Notes: generated by a model from the letters alone, not told the origin. Positions 17,770 to 26,842 are shown, counted from the first letter of the stretch. The stretch: DNA of 64,000 bases from Roseihalotalea indica (GCF_022458895.1 NZ_JAINFL010000012.1:1-64000); one strand, 5' to 3'. A program made the numbers and translations.

Positions 17770-20508
17770 ATGATGCAAATTCACACCATAGTACGTTATC
17801 TTAAAGAATGTTATCAGGCTGATAATCGAGAAGCTGGGTTGTTAGATTTTTACAGTCAAAAGGTTGAGCATCGCTTTCTGCTAGCAGAGGCGGCCATACT
17901 GACCGAAGCCATGCCTATTTATCCGGTTGATCCTGATTGGGGCGAGGAGGTTGACAAAACACTGGCAGTTTATCTGAAAGAGAAAGAATTGATGCTGGCT
18001 TATCTTTTCCTGACGGGCGAACATACGTTAGGAAATAAGCGAAGGAGAGTCGTTACTCCGCTATTTCTGATACCCACCGATTTAGAGAAGAGGGATGAGG
18101 ATTATTTTGCCAGACCACAGATTGAAAATGCTATTGTAAATCCTTCGGCAATAGCATTGCTGAATGCTGGAGTAGAAAGTGCACCCGATATTGTATCAGC
18201 GTTGCATGAGTGGATTACCGGAGGGCAATATCTGTACGGAGATTTAGGAGTTCTGCGAAAAATGCTCATAGATGCTTTTCCTGATTTACAGGCAGCAGAA
18301 CTTCTCATGTATCCATCCCTCTTTGACCAGAAAACAATCCAGCAAGCCAAGAAAAAAAACGGAAACCACCTGTTGCCTGCGGCAGGCCTTGGTGTGTTGC
18401 GTAAATCTTCAGTTACAGTAGGTATTCTCAGTGAACTGGAGACTCTTTGCCAAACCGAGGAGTATTCTTCAGCGCTAAAAGCATTTTTTGGTGATCACGG
18501 CACTGCTTTACCCGCATATTATGGAGAGCCGCTGGTTCCGGCCGTTTTAAGTAAGGCTCAAACACAGATTTTTAGAGCAGTAGCCCAAAATAAGCTGACT
18601 CAGGTTACTGGCCCACCAGGTACAGGTAAGTCGTTTGTAATTGCTGCTCTTGCTATTGACTTGATGAGTCGGGGCGAATCTGTGCTGATCGTTTCTGCTA
18701 ACGACCAGGCGGTAGATGTGATTCATAATAAAATTGCTTCAGAATTTCAGTTGGAGCAGGTTACTGTACGAGGCGGTGGAAAGAGAGATTACAAAAGTGT
18801 GCTTAAAAAGCGATTAGAAAACTGGTTGAGTGGTATCGGAGTAGAGGTGGCGAACAAAAAGATAATAAAGCTATTAGAGCGTGAAGTAAGTAATATCCAA
18901 GATAAATTGGCATCATTAGAACGCCAGTATATTGGCACGAGCGAAAGGACGTGCCGGGATGGAATATTTTTAGCAAATTATCAAAATACATGGTTTCAAC
19001 ACCTGCGAAAGCTTTTAATTCGCTGGCAGACAGAACACAGGGTCTCTTTAGATAAGCTCCTGACGAATTATCAGGAAAAATTATTGTTGAAGCATCAAAA
19101 AGTAAAATGGTTACTTCAGCATACATTTAACCATCAGTTATATTGGACACTTCGTCAGCATCGCCGTGAACTGCAACGCTTGTTGGGTGCCATCCGAGCC
19201 CGTACCAGCAGTAAGCAGATGCGTTTGTTTAGCCAGATTGATTTTAATGTTATTAGCAGAACACTTCCGGTATGGCTGGTAAATATCACAGAGATCAGCC
19301 ATATTTTGCCGATGAAAAAAGAGATGTTTGATGTGGTGATTGTAGACGAAGCCACTCAATGCGATATAGCTTCCATATTACCGGTATTGCAGCGAAGCAA
19401 GAAAGTGGTAGTTGCCGGTGACCCGAAGCAACTTCGCCACGTCTCTTTTTTATCAAGAAAACGCCAGCAACAAATTGCCGCTAAAATAGGGCTATCTACA
19501 GACGTGGCCGAGCAGTATAACTACCGGGATGATAGTTTACTGGATATTGTTAATCGTAATTTGCTTTCGCAAACCGCATTGGTTTTTTTAGACGAGCATT
19601 ATCGTAGTCAACCCTCTATTATTCAGTTCAGCAACGAACATTTCTACCAAAGCCAGTTAAGAATTATGACGGCACAACCGCAAAACGAGCAAGTGCAACA
19701 TGTTCATGTGATGCGGATATTGGGTAAGCGCCATGAAGTGGGTCATAATCAGCAGGAGGCTGAAGTTATACTTCGTAAAGTTAGGGAGATCTTAAATGCA
19801 GAGGCGCATTTGCCGACAACTGCATGTCAAACACTAGGCATTGTATCGCCCTTTCGCCAGCAAGTGGATTACCTTCGCAATCAGGTAGCTCAGGAGCTGG
19901 ATGCTGCTGCTCTTCAACGACATCAGCTACTTATAGGAACACCTTACACGTTTCAAGGGGAGGAAAGAGATGTGATGTTTATATCTTTGGCAGTAGATAA
20001 GGAAACGCATCCTTCTACTTTTCAGCATCTTAGCCGCGAAGATGTATTCAATGTAAGCGTAACCCGTGCCCGCTCCGAGCAATGGATAATTACCTCTCTT
20101 CATAAACCAACTGGATATGCTGCTGCCGTTCTGTTAGAAAAATATCTGGCTTATTGTGAGCAGTACGAATCTGAATTTATTCATAAAGAAAAAACTGTTG
20201 TTCATGATACTTTCTCTGAGGCAGTGATACATTGGCTACGAGAAAAAGGGTATCAGGAGATTTATAGTGCATATACCATTGCTGGTATTGATGTGGATAT
20301 TGTAGTAGTACACAATGGTCAGACTTATTGTATTGATCTGGTAGGGCACCCAGGAGCGATGGACCAGGCTTTTCCAATAGAACGATGTAATATCCTTCAG
20401 CGAATTGGCCTTCAGTCGTTACCAATATCATATACTCAATGGTTTTTTAATAAGGAAGAAGCTTTGCAGTCTCTTTATTATTTTCTTAGTCGAAACGAAG
20501 TGAAATAG
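17770..20508 (+). CDS. SF1 (Upf1-like) helicase with nuclease-like C-terminal domain
   Basis: A 912-residue superfamily 1 helicase. Walker A is GPPGTGKS at 281-288. Walker B is at Asp526-Glu527 ('VDEATQCD', the Upf1/Dna2-like form), followed by 'AGDPKQLRH' (motif III) and motif VI 'VSVTRAR' at 762-768. A helical insertion of about 200 residues separates the Walker motifs. The last 100 residues contain 'AGIDVDIVVV' (Asp843) and 'YCIDLVGHPG' (Asp856), which resembles a PD-(D/E)XK nuclease core with Asp for Glu and no canonical Lys. I recall similar 'IDLxGxPG' tails in other helicases of this type. The role could be DNA repair or anti-phage defence. The gene is divergent from the sulfatase gene and convergent with a toxin-antitoxin pair 15 nt away. 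Confidence 0.8.
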   Translation: MMQIHTIVRYLKECYQADNREAGLLDFYSQKVEHRFLLAEAAILTEAMPIYPVDPDWGEEVDKTLAVYLKEKELMLAYLFLTGEHTLGNKRRRVVTPLFLIPTDLEKRDEDYFARPQIENAIVNPSAIALLNAGVESAPDIVSALHEWITGGQYLYGDLGVLRKMLIDAFPDLQAAELLMYPSLFDQKTIQQAKKKNGNHLLPAAGLGVLRKSSVTVGILSELETLCQTEEYSSALKAFFGDHGTALPAYYGEPLVPAVLSKAQTQIFRAVAQNKLTQVTGPPGTGKSFVIAALAIDLMSRGESVLIVSANDQAVDVIHNKIASEFQLEQVTVRGGGKRDYKSVLKKRLENWLSGIGVEVANKKIIKLLEREVSNIQDKLASLERQYIGTSERTCRDGIFLANYQNTWFQHLRKLLIRWQTEHRVSLDKLLTNYQEKLLLKHQKVKWLLQHTFNHQLYWTLRQHRRELQRLLGAIRARTSSKQMRLFSQIDFNVISRTLPVWLVNITEISHILPMKKEMFDVVIVDEATQCDIASILPVLQRSKKVVVAGDPKQLRHVSFLSRKRQQQIAAKIGLSTDVAEQYNYRDDSLLDIVNRNLLSQTALVFLDEHYRSQPSIIQFSNEHFYQSQLRIMTAQPQNEQVQHVHVMRILGKRHEVGHNQQEAEVILRKVREILNAEAHLPTTACQTLGIVSPFRQQVDYLRNQVAQELDAAALQRHQLLIGTPYTFQGEERDVMFISLAVDKETHPSTFQHLSREDVFNVSVTRARSEQWIITSLHKPTGYAAAVLLEKYLAYCEQYESEFIHKEKTVVHDTFSEAVIHWLREKGYQEIYSAYTIAGIDVDIVVVHNGQTYCIDLVGHPGAMDQAFPIERCNILQRIGLQSLPISYTQWFFNKEEALQSLYYFLSRNEVK

Positions 20509-20523
20509 TATATGCCTAATTGT

Positions 20524-20982
20524 TTATTCTCCTGCTGAATACATGCGGCTGTCAATCAGAAACGGGAGAAGGGCTTCTATCTGGACTTCGCTCATTAGCG
20601 GGTGTAGAGGGTTAATCAGAATATTAGATTCTTCGGGTACGATGGCAGAAGGTACTTTAAGCATGAGCGATGTCTGTTGAGTAAGCCACTCATCTCCCAG
20701 GTGGGCTACCGGGCTTTCGTAGCTGTACTTTTGCCAACTTTCGGGCAGGCTGTCAATGGTAATCTCTTGCATAGATGTATCCGGTACGTTGAGTGCCAGC
20801 ATCATCAGGTCTTGGATGGGAAGCGGATTGTTGGCTCGGTATTCCAGAACAGCCAGGGAGCGATATTCCGAAGCATAGATAACCGGATGCCCTACTGAAT
20901 TCCAGCGCCCGCCAAACAAAGCAGCTCCCTCCCCAGTAAGCTGCCGGGCATAGGGTTGACGTACCAGACGGTAAACCAGCAT
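20524..20982 (-). CDS. RES domain toxin (NAD+-degrading type)
   Basis: A 152-residue RES-domain protein. Key residues Arg26 ('GGRWN'), Tyr36 ('VIYAS') and Glu47 ('VLEY') have the same 10- and 11-residue spacing as Arg31/Tyr41/Glu52 described for the Pseudomonas Res toxin. Family members act as NAD+ phosphorylases or hydrolases that stop growth by depleting NAD+. I set the start at the ATG at 20982, which overlaps the antitoxin stop by one base (TGATG). Longer in-frame upstream extensions run through the antitoxin gene and are not likely. The toxin is downstream of its antitoxin, the usual order for Xre-RES pairs. Confidence 0.88.
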   Translation of the reverse strand: MLVYRLVRQPYARQLTGEGAALFGGRWNSVGHPVIYASEYRSLAVLEYRANNPLPIQDLMMLALNVPDTSMQEITIDSLPESWQKYSYESPVAHLGDEWLTQQTSLMLKVPSAIVPEESNILINPLHPLMSEVQIEALLPFLIDSRMYSAGE

Positions 20983-21389
20983 CAGGAGTATACTCCGTAC
21001 GTCAGGCGCCCCAGTACTGTCTTTACCCACTGTATGCCTACCGGGGTGTCCAGTAGTTGTAACGGGTTGTTGCCATCCAGCGCAGTCAGCGGTTGTCGTA
21101 GCCATTGCCGGGCTAGTGTGTTGGTACCCAAAGCTTCAGTGGCCTGACTGTATACCCGCGCCAATTCCAGTAACTGCCCGGAGGCGGCTGAAGGAAGTTT
21201 GTCATCGTCCTGCATACGCTGGAGCGTGCGGGGAGTCAGGTGTAGCAGCTGAGCCAGTTCTTTCTGAGATAAGCCCAGATACTCCTGCACTTGCAGCATC
21301 GCGCCTTTATCCACGCCTTCCCGAGCCAGGCGAATAAGGTCTAAAGGACGATCTGAAGAATTTCCTAAAAGTTTGGCTACTTCCATCAT
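20982..21389 (-). CDS. Xre/MbcA/ParS-type antitoxin (DUF2384)
   Basis: A 135-residue antitoxin. The middle contains a helix-turn-helix ('LGLSQKELAQLLHLTPRTLQR'). The C-terminal part ('ARQWLRQPLTALDG', 'PLQLLDTPVGIQWV') is the MbcA/ParS/Xre toxin-binding domain that inserts into RES toxins. It overlaps the RES gene by one base, so translation is coupled. Upstream, a short inverted repeat AGTTG-7-CAACT at 21432-21448 lies about 45 nt before the start and may be the operator for autorepression; that assignment is weak. An alternative start is the second Met codon. Confidence 0.88.
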   Translation of the reverse strand: MMEVAKLLGNSSDRPLDLIRLAREGVDKGAMLQVQEYLGLSQKELAQLLHLTPRTLQRMQDDDKLPSAASGQLLELARVYSQATEALGTNTLARQWLRQPLTALDGNNPLQLLDTPVGIQWVKTVLGRLTYGVYS

Positions 21390-21482
21390 ATTAATAACTT
21401 TTGTCGCTTAAATATACGAAAAAAGTTGCTGAGTTGTTTCTTTCAACTGAAAAATGGTATGGAAGTCTATATGAAAGACAAT

Positions 21483-23690
21483 TTACTGCCCGTCCTCGTG
21501 ATCCTCACTAATAAGTTCGTGCTGATCATACAGTTTTCCTAAAGCTACCTGGGGAGGTTGACCGGAGCTGATCATACCAAACCTTCCTTGCAGTTCATAA
21601 CCATTGGTAAATGTAGCCGGTACGCTGGGATCAAAGCTGATAATTACCTCTCGAGTATCGCCATGCTTATTATCAAGTCGGATTTGGAGGGATTGTTCGG
21701 ATTGCTTGAGTAGGGTAGCTTGCCAGTTGGTTGCGTCAGATGGATGGGCTTGCATGAGCCAGCCAAAGACCTGCGTTTCTGAAGTAGTTCCCTCGAAAAT
21801 GGCGCAGGCGGCTTCCTGCTTTTGGTTGTACTGCTCACTGTGCCATCCCTGAATTGTCGGTTGAGTCTGCCCCCGAACCACTTCGGTTTTCCAGGGTAGA
21901 TCAGCTAGCAGAGTAATACTAAACGAAAGATTGTTGGTAGTTCCTGAAATGGATTGGCCGGATGACCGCACCCGGAGATTTGGGTGCATGTGCCAAAGGG
22001 CAGAAATCTCTCGGGGCTGATTCGTGGTTACCTGATCTACTACCAGCCACAGTCCTTCTTCTTTCAATTGTACTACCGCCCGGCTATGGCGTGCATTGGA
22101 TGATACATGCTGCTCGTCAGACCCATATCCTCCATCGTACGTTGCATAGCAAAAATCAAACACTTCCTGGATACTACTCTGCCCGCTGATGGGATGCTCC
22201 GCTCGCTCTTCGGTAGGCAATTGCCCGTATCCATCTATCAAAATCACATTGTGGCTGGCGGAGCCGGTGAAGTAATCACGCCATTCGTCGTGCCGGTACC
22301 AGTAGCGTCCGGCATCTACCAGCAAATCCTGCCCAAAAGCGGATAGTGAAAGGTGCAGTTTGTCATTGTGCTGATGAGCCGTTCCCCAGGGCCCCATATC
22401 GAAGAAGGCCCATTGGGCATCGGCCTCCCAACCCGAGCGCAATACGGCCTGTCCGGCCCAGGGGAAAAAACGGGATGCCGGTCCGGCGGGTGAACTTCCC
22501 TGCTGGCCGTTGGTGGCAATATACGTCCAGTCGGGGCGACGATAGCGGCGGGCAGCATCGAGTACGATATCCTGGTAATTGCGCAGGTCAGAATCGTTGT
22601 TCAGCGGATTGGTAGCGTTTGGGCGTAAAGTGTAGGTCAAGTAGTTATACATCTGCTCTACCGCCTGATGTAATGGTTCGGGAACCGGTTTCTGTTGCTC
22701 CCCTAGTAGCTCGATAAACTTATTGAAGTTATTCAATGAAACATAATGGTAGCCTACTGAAAGCTCGGTCTGGGCACCATCAGGATATAGCTGATACTGC
22801 GCCTCGTGCTGCATTTGTTCAAGGGAGTACTTATACCAGGTATTTGCTTCTTTGAACTCCGGCCAATACAACGCCGCCGATGCCAGCCCGTGCATCTCCA
22901 TGATCGTCCAGTTCTCATGGCGGAGATGGTGCTGTTTGATGTGGCGGGCGTGAGCCGGAATAGAGGACAGCATCAGTATTTTAGCAGCCGGAGCAAATGC
23001 ATCTGTAGCCATAAACCCGTAGAAAAGTTGAGGCCAGGCTGCCGAGAGTCGCTTGCCCACTTCCAACTGTCGCCAGGTGACGGTACGGACATCTTCGGTC
23101 GGTGGTGGGTTCTGCTTTATCCAGTCCAATAGCAAAGAAGCGCAGGTTTGGGCGTATACTTCGTTCCCCGTGTTTTTATAAGCTTGCAGCAGTTCTACCA
23201 ATCCCTGATGGCGGTTGAGAAAATAGCCCCATTCTTTATCCTCCTTCGGGCCTAAGTACTGCCAGTCTAGCTGTCCGCTGGGGGAGATCGGAACGGTTCC
23301 CGTGACGTTCTGAAAGGTAAAAGAGCCTCGGCGGATCGCTTCGCCCAGGGAGTCGGTTTTTTGGGAAGGCGGAATAGGCTTTCGGTAAAAGCGATTTTGA
23401 GGAGCTGCTTGCTGGTAATAATCTAGTAAAGCCTCACAGGCGGCTACCCAGTCGGCTTGCTGCACGTAAGACTTTGTTTTTTGGAGCCCGGGGCGGGTGA
23501 GGTCTAGTTCCTGGAATAGGGTTTTAATGGTGGTGGGTTGTTGTTGCACCAATGTCTCGAGGGAGTATTCTGTTGGGGAGATTTGGGCGGGTAGGTTGTG
23601 GGTGATGAGGAAATAGAGAAGGAAAAGCTTAGGGAAGGTGATATGCTTTATTAATGAGTTATGTTTTATGATGATACGTTGTGGGTTCAT
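21483..23690 (-). CDS. Heparinase II/III family polysaccharide lyase, secreted
   Basis: A 735-residue exported protein with a long basic n-region and hydrophobic core ('FPKLFLLYFLITHNLPAQ'). Residues about 60-370 form an (alpha/alpha) toroid with 'HENWTIMEMHGLASAALYWPE' and the Tyr/His-containing 'ELSVGYHYVSLNNF' where the catalytic residues of these lyases lie. Residues about 400-735 form the antiparallel beta-sandwich of the heparinase II/III C-terminal domain ('GPWGTAHQHNDKL', 'DLLVDAGRYWY', 'SASHNVILIDG'). Such lyases cleave uronic-acid glycans (heparin-like, alginate or ulvan-like) by beta-elimination. The exact PL family cannot be fixed by eye. Uronates released by it could feed the sugar-acid genes upstream. 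Confidence 0.83.
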   Translation of the reverse strand: MNPQRIIIKHNSLIKHITFPKLFLLYFLITHNLPAQISPTEYSLETLVQQQPTTIKTLFQELDLTRPGLQKTKSYVQQADWVAACEALLDYYQQAAPQNRFYRKPIPPSQKTDSLGEAIRRGSFTFQNVTGTVPISPSGQLDWQYLGPKEDKEWGYFLNRHQGLVELLQAYKNTGNEVYAQTCASLLLDWIKQNPPPTEDVRTVTWRQLEVGKRLSAAWPQLFYGFMATDAFAPAAKILMLSSIPAHARHIKQHHLRHENWTIMEMHGLASAALYWPEFKEANTWYKYSLEQMQHEAQYQLYPDGAQTELSVGYHYVSLNNFNKFIELLGEQQKPVPEPLHQAVEQMYNYLTYTLRPNATNPLNNDSDLRNYQDIVLDAARRYRRPDWTYIATNGQQGSSPAGPASRFFPWAGQAVLRSGWEADAQWAFFDMGPWGTAHQHNDKLHLSLSAFGQDLLVDAGRYWYRHDEWRDYFTGSASHNVILIDGYGQLPTEERAEHPISGQSSIQEVFDFCYATYDGGYGSDEQHVSSNARHSRAVVQLKEEGLWLVVDQVTTNQPREISALWHMHPNLRVRSSGQSISGTTNNLSFSITLLADLPWKTEVVRGQTQPTIQGWHSEQYNQKQEAACAIFEGTTSETQVFGWLMQAHPSDATNWQATLLKQSEQSLQIRLDNKHGDTREVIISFDPSVPATFTNGYELQGRFGMISSGQPPQVALGKLYDQHELISEDHEDGQ

Positions 23691-23735
23691 TGTTTTTTGA
23701 CTTTCATGATGGCAGCCCTCAAGCCGGGCGGGCTT

Positions 23736-23813
23736 CTACTTTTCCATCGATGAAAAGTAGACAAAAATCTAGGAAACCTTGAAACTCGCTAGCGCTCAGA
23801 CAACAAGGTTTCC
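23736..23813. repeat. Two adjacent perfect hairpins, REP-like intergenic element
   Basis: Hairpin 1 has 9-bp arms at 23736-23744 and 23752-23760 around CATCGAT. Hairpin 2 has 10-bp arms, GGAAACCTTG at 23772-23781 and CAAGGTTTCC at 23804-23813, around a loop that contains the palindrome CGCTAGCG. The pair fills the spacer between two minus-strand genes. Similar paired hairpins with CTACTTTT and AAGGTTTC-type arms recur between genes in Bacteroidota genomes as far as I recall. No second copy was noticed in this window. Confidence 0.6.
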
Positions 23814-23837
23814 CGAGAGGTGGGCAAAAAACTCAAT

Positions 23838-24725
23838 CTATATTGTTTTAGCTAAAACAGTAATGTCCCGAATGATACTATTATTTGTATGTGTTGGTTT
23901 TTCGTTTTCACTTATTGAGCTCCAATATTCATTAATTCCGATTCCTATCAAGGTTGCAATAACGCATGCTAAGAGAAACATAATTAAAGCGACTATCCAA
24001 TTGTCTTTTGCTGCATAAAAGAATCCTGCAGGGCTAATTCCATAAACCTGGAAAATGTTGCTTTTAGTCTTTAAATCCTCTTCAACAGAAAGCAAAATTA
24101 CATTGTGCATATTATCAACTTTGCGAAGAGTGGATTGATGCAATGCTACATAGTCTCCTTTATCAAATGCATTAGCTTCTTCTTCGCCATTTAAGAAACT
24201 AGCCATCGTAACTTTATTCAAACGATAAAGGGATTCCATTCTTGGATGTGGTGAATATTGTTTTCCATACACATCAATAAAAAGTCTCGCTAGATCAATT
24301 TTTAAATTATCGTTTATTGAAACAGGTGTTCCACCAAGAACTCTGTAACGATGTTTTATAGCTTCAAATCCGAAATTAATATTTCGCATATTAATATGAA
24401 TCCATTTATAGTCAAGGTGTCTTTTGACAAAGTCAAAATATTCGTCCAACATTTCTTTTTCTAACTGATTATAATGCTCACTAATTTGATTAGCAGGAAC
24501 GCCGTTTAATTCAGCCATTTTGTGAATTGAAAAAGAGTGAGTCTGGGCATTTCGAACATAACGTACGGCTATTGAGGTGATTCTGGGCGTATTTCCCTCG
24601 GGCAAATTAAAAAAGCTCTCGCAGGAATAATGAATTACTAAGTATTCTGAAGGATTATCGCTGATAAGCTGTAATATTTCCTTTGCTTTTTTCCTTTTCT
24701 TATTTCTCTGTAATGCTTTCGACAT
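23838..24725 (-). CDS. Unrecognised protein with C-terminal membrane anchor
   Basis: A 295-residue protein with a basic N-terminus ('RNKKRKKAKE'), a soluble domain of about 225 residues and one strong membrane span near 235-260 ('VALIMFLLACVIATLIG'). Some text recalls a DnaQ/RNase H-like exonuclease fold: a first strand 'YLVIHYSCESFF' followed by 'TPRITSIAVRYV', then 'WIHINMRNINFGFEAI', then 'LKIDLARLFIDVYGKQY'. The acidic metal ligands are not all present, so this is only a suggestion. Base composition is lower in GC than the neighbours. It stands alone between the REP-like element and the methyltransferase gene. Function unknown. Confidence 0.6.
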   Translation of the reverse strand: MSKALQRNKKRKKAKEILQLISDNPSEYLVIHYSCESFFNLPEGNTPRITSIAVRYVRNAQTHSFSIHKMAELNGVPANQISEHYNQLEKEMLDEYFDFVKRHLDYKWIHINMRNINFGFEAIKHRYRVLGGTPVSINDNLKIDLARLFIDVYGKQYSPHPRMESLYRLNKVTMASFLNGEEEANAFDKGDYVALHQSTLRKVDNMHNVILLSVEEDLKTKSNIFQVYGISPAGFFYAAKDNWIVALIMFLLACVIATLIGIGINEYWSSISENEKPTHTNNSIIRDITVLAKTI

Positions 24726-24821
24726 TCTTGTTTTTTCAAATTATTCCCCATTTATAGTTGGGCAATAGAAGAGAAATTGTAGGCTTCTCTAATATTGAGA
24801 GTAGTAGTTACCATATGTAAT

Positions 24822-25571
24822 TTAAACAGACTTCTTAAACACCATCATTACGTGACCGCAGTTGTTGGGGGTGCCGTCGGTCATGCTGTTTTGGTGAATG
24901 CCTAGTAATACATCTCGGAAGGGAGAGAAGTTGAGGTTTAGGTGGCGGTTGCAGAGCAGAAACTGGATGCCTTTATATAGGCGGGTATTTTTCTTGGAAA
25001 TAAAATGTTCTTCCAGGGCTTCAAAATCAGGGAAGTAACTTTTTAAGAGTGGGCCGTCGTAGTGGCGGAAGTGTTTTTTGTTCAGCGGCGTATTCACCGA
25101 GGGGACCGACACCACGAGTGTTCCGCCCGGTAGCAGCAGTTCGGCAATGCGTTTTACAAAGGCACTGATGATATCGTCGGGAATGTGCTCCAGGGTTTCT
25201 ACGCAGGAGATCAGTTGGAACTGACGTTCGTACTGGAAGATATCTTCGCAAAGAAATGTGGTGTTGGGAAGATCGGTGGCGAAGGCTTGGGCAAACTTGA
25301 TGGGCTTCTCATCAATGTCAATGCCTACTGCCTGAAAGCGCTGCATCTCCGGTTCCCGCATCAGGTTATTGAGCAGAAAACCATCACCGCAGCCAATATC
25401 CAGAATATCATCCTGGGCATACTTCTTCACCAACTGCATGGCTTTCTTCATATAGGTGTAGTAATCCAGGCCCCAGCCCAGGTTCTTACTGAACTCCTGC
25501 TGTTGAATATCTACCAGGTAATGGTAGGGGAACTGATACTGGGCCGATTGTATAGCAAACTGCTCATTCAT
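24822..25571 (-). CDS. Class I SAM-dependent methyltransferase
   Basis: A 249-residue methyltransferase with motif I 'DIGCGDG' at 58-64, motif II 'GIDIDEKPI', and motif IV/post-IV 'VETLEHIP' and 'LLPGGTLVVSVPS'. This is the UbiE/type-11 fold, and the closest overall look is of methyltransferases found in surface polysaccharide clusters. It is divergent from the glycosyltransferase genes starting at 25760, with about 190 nt between them. It could methylate a sugar or a lipid-linked intermediate, but the substrate is not evident. Confidence 0.8.
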   Translation of the reverse strand: MNEQFAIQSAQYQFPYHYLVDIQQQEFSKNLGWGLDYYTYMKKAMQLVKKYAQDDILDIGCGDGFLLNNLMREPEMQRFQAVGIDIDEKPIKFAQAFATDLPNTTFLCEDIFQYERQFQLISCVETLEHIPDDIISAFVKRIAELLLPGGTLVVSVPSVNTPLNKKHFRHYDGPLLKSYFPDFEALEEHFISKKNTRLYKGIQFLLCNRHLNLNFSPFRDVLLGIHQNSMTDGTPNNCGHVMMVFKKSV

Positions 25572-25759
25572 GGTTGGGTAGTTTTCAGAAATTTACCATA
25601 AAATACAAAATGTTACGAAAAGAGTATCAATACCTTCGGCCGTGCTGATAAAAAGAAAATTTCAGGTGGCCACCACAAAATTAACGATAAGCAGGTTTTG
25701 AGTTACTGAGGTAGAATTGTATTTTTCGGTTTGATATCGCGCTATAGTTTAACCTGACC

Positions 25760-26842
25760 ATGACAGAAACATCCGGAGTAGGAGTAATGATCCGGTCTTT
25801 GGCGAATGGAGGAGCTGAAAAACAGAGTATCCTGCTAGCCAAAGCTCTACAGGAAAGATACCAGACCTTCCTGATCATTCTGGATGATCAGCCGCAGCAC
25901 CCTAAGCATCGGCAAAAGATTAAGGAAGAAAACATTCAGGCTATTTTTCTGTCGGGGCATATGCTGCAAAAACTAAAGCAACTCACCCGATTGGTTCGCC
26001 GCCATCGCCTTCAACATCTGTTCTGCTTTTTGCCCAGTGACACCCTGATGGCTACGTTAGCCGCTCGCCTGTCGGGTATTTCCCCTATCGTATACGGTGG
26101 CATTCGCAACGACCAGATTCCCTGGCGCAAGAAGGCTGCTTTGAAACTACTTCATAATCACTCGCTGGACTATTCTATCTCCAATTGCCATTCCGGCGTG
26201 AAAAATATGATACGGGAAGGGTTCAATGGCTCTAAGTTCATTGTCATACACAATGCGTTGGAAGAAATGCCCTCCTTTTCCCCGCCAGAAGAAAAAGAAG
26301 AAGTACGTATTGTGACCGTTGGGCGGTTTGTAGCCCAGAAAGGGTACGACCGAGCGCTGCGTATCATGCAGATGCTACGGGAGCAAGACCTGAATTTCCG
26401 GTATACTATCATGGGCTACGGTGCGCTGGAAGCGGAGATTCGGCAAACCATTGAGCAACTGGGATTAGTATCGCGCGTGGATATGATCATCAATCCGGAT
26501 AACGTGTTAGAGCAACTCAGCCGGTCGGATATTTACCTGTGTACTTCCAGCTTTGAGGGGCTTTCCAATGCGGTGATGGAAGCCATGAGCTGCCAATTGC
26601 CGGTGGTAGCCACCGAGGTGGGGGACAATGATTATTTGGTAATACCTCAAAAAAATGGCTATTTACATGCGGTAGAAGACGTGGCCGGAATGGCCGAAAG
26701 CCTGATCAGATTAATCCGTGATCCTCAGCTACGGAGCGCCTACGGGGCAGAAAGTCAAAGCATCATCCGGGAACGGTTTACATTCGAAGCGTTTCAACAA
26801 AATTATTTTCGACTACTGGATTCAGAAGCAGTTACTACATGA
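25760..26842 (+). CDS. Glycosyltransferase family 4
   Basis: A 360-residue GT-B fold transferase. Near the N-terminus 'SLANGGAEKQSILLAKAL' is the glycine-rich acceptor loop. The C-terminal nucleotide-sugar domain shows 'VGRFVAQKGYDRAL' and the E-x7-E motif in 'SFEGLSNAVMEAMSC'. It transfers a sugar from a nucleotide donor to a growing lipid-linked glycan on the cytoplasmic side. It is the first gene of a plus-strand run and overlaps the next glycosyltransferase by 4 nt (ATGA), so the two are translationally coupled. Confidence 0.87.
   Translation: MTETSGVGVMIRSLANGGAEKQSILLAKALQERYQTFLIILDDQPQHPKHRQKIKEENIQAIFLSGHMLQKLKQLTRLVRRHRLQHLFCFLPSDTLMATLAARLSGISPIVYGGIRNDQIPWRKKAALKLLHNHSLDYSISNCHSGVKNMIREGFNGSKFIVIHNALEEMPSFSPPEEKEEVRIVTVGRFVAQKGYDRALRIMQMLREQDLNFRYTIMGYGALEAEIRQTIEQLGLVSRVDMIINPDNVLEQLSRSDIYLCTSSFEGLSNAVMEAMSCQLPVVATEVGDNDYLVIPQKNGYLHAVEDVAGMAESLIRLIRDPQLRSAYGAESQSIIRERFTFEAFQQNYFRLLDSEAVTT

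Noticed and set aside
20982..21105. N-terminal extension of the RES toxin frame
   Set aside because: The extension lies wholly inside the antitoxin gene, and the family start is at the ATG overlapping the antitoxin stop.
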